Shown here: piece by piece, positions 39,601 to 39,652 of the stretch
Position numbering within the stretch: position 1 is the stretch's first letter
Layout: each line of letters opens with the position of its first letter
Source: UMGS1649 sp045637095
Lineage (GTDB): Bacteria > Bacillota > Clostridia > TANB77 > CAG-465
DNA length: 39,652 nt
Direction: 5' to 3'
Assembly (NCBI GenBank): GCA_045637095.1
Contig: JAZTYX010000044.1
Location: forward strand, 1 to 39,652
Translations under genes and position numbers: made by a program
The notes under the pieces: model-generated
Seen by the model: only the letters and a program-made list of their open reading frames with translations
What the model was told of the DNA's origin: nothing
Databases searched by the model: none

Positions 39601-39652
39601 AACTAAATTCCTCCTATTTTAACGAGTTTGCTTCTCTCTTCCACATCTTTTA

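Noticed and set aside
1..39652. CRISPR array or alternative genetic code.
   Set aside because: No regularly spaced repeats with unique spacers were seen. UGA ends several well-recognised genes and the tRNA-Trp has a CCA anticodon, so the standard code is used.

Overview
The window looks like a complete genome of a temperate, short-tailed (podovirus-type) phage of a low-GC Gram-positive (Firmicutes-like) host. The evidence is AT-rich DNA, strong GGAGG ribosome binding sites, sigma-A-type promoters, and a full set of packaging, head, tail, lysis, lysogeny and recombination genes with no host genes. The module order wraps around the ends: terminase and portal run down to position 1, while scaffold and capsid start at the right end. 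An apparently uncut attP lies beside the integrase. I infer a circular or circularly permuted virion-form genome rather than an integrated prophage.

Layout. Nearly everything is on the minus strand and is read from high to low coordinates. From 39.6 to 20.3 kb lie scaffold, major capsid, a terminator, tRNA-Trp, connector proteins, a nozzle-like protein, a Q-rich internal protein, a 2635-residue polyvalent protein, tail fibres, holin and M15 endolysin. From 20.1 to 18.8 kb is a cluster of small regulators (HTH, zinc ribbon, AbrB-like) with its own promoters and terminator. The only plus-strand genes are a CI-like repressor and a large serine integrase (16.96-18.70 kb), followed by attP. From 16.75 to 10.6 kb is the early operon: Cro-like protein, Erf annealase, YqaJ exonuclease, SSB-like protein, HNH-like protein, RusA, replisome organizer and MazG-like protein. 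From 10.6 to 7.2 kb are accessory genes: acidic protein, lipoprotein, SPFH protein and a Ro60/TROVE-like (DUF2828-type) vWA protein. From 7.15 to 6.5 kb is an array of structured RNAs. A late-gene regulator, a separate structured RNA of about 400 nt with its own terminator, small and large terminase, portal and a collagen-containing fibre follow down to position 1.

The most striking part is the Ro60-like gene with five Y-RNA-like units directly downstream, driven by a perfect TTGACA-17-TATAAT promoter. Each unit is closed by a 7-9 bp outer stem followed by a shared ACAGCAAA-type box. Two units carry circularly permuted tRNA-like domains (T arm, acceptor 3' strand with CCA, then acceptor 5' strand and D arm). 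One of these has a complete tRNA-Met inserted in its acceptor loop. Two others carry tRNA-order mimics with faulty acceptor stems, and one is a minimal stem-loop. This fits the known theme of bacterial Ro60 plus Y RNA, but the architecture is unusual.

Other points of note are a leader upstream of the replication gene with a 24-bp terminator-like hairpin that can form an H-type pseudoknot, a set of similar GAAGCA operator sites spread over the regulatory regions, and a well-formed symmetric attP with a central GT. All functional calls come from reading the sequence; no database search was possible.
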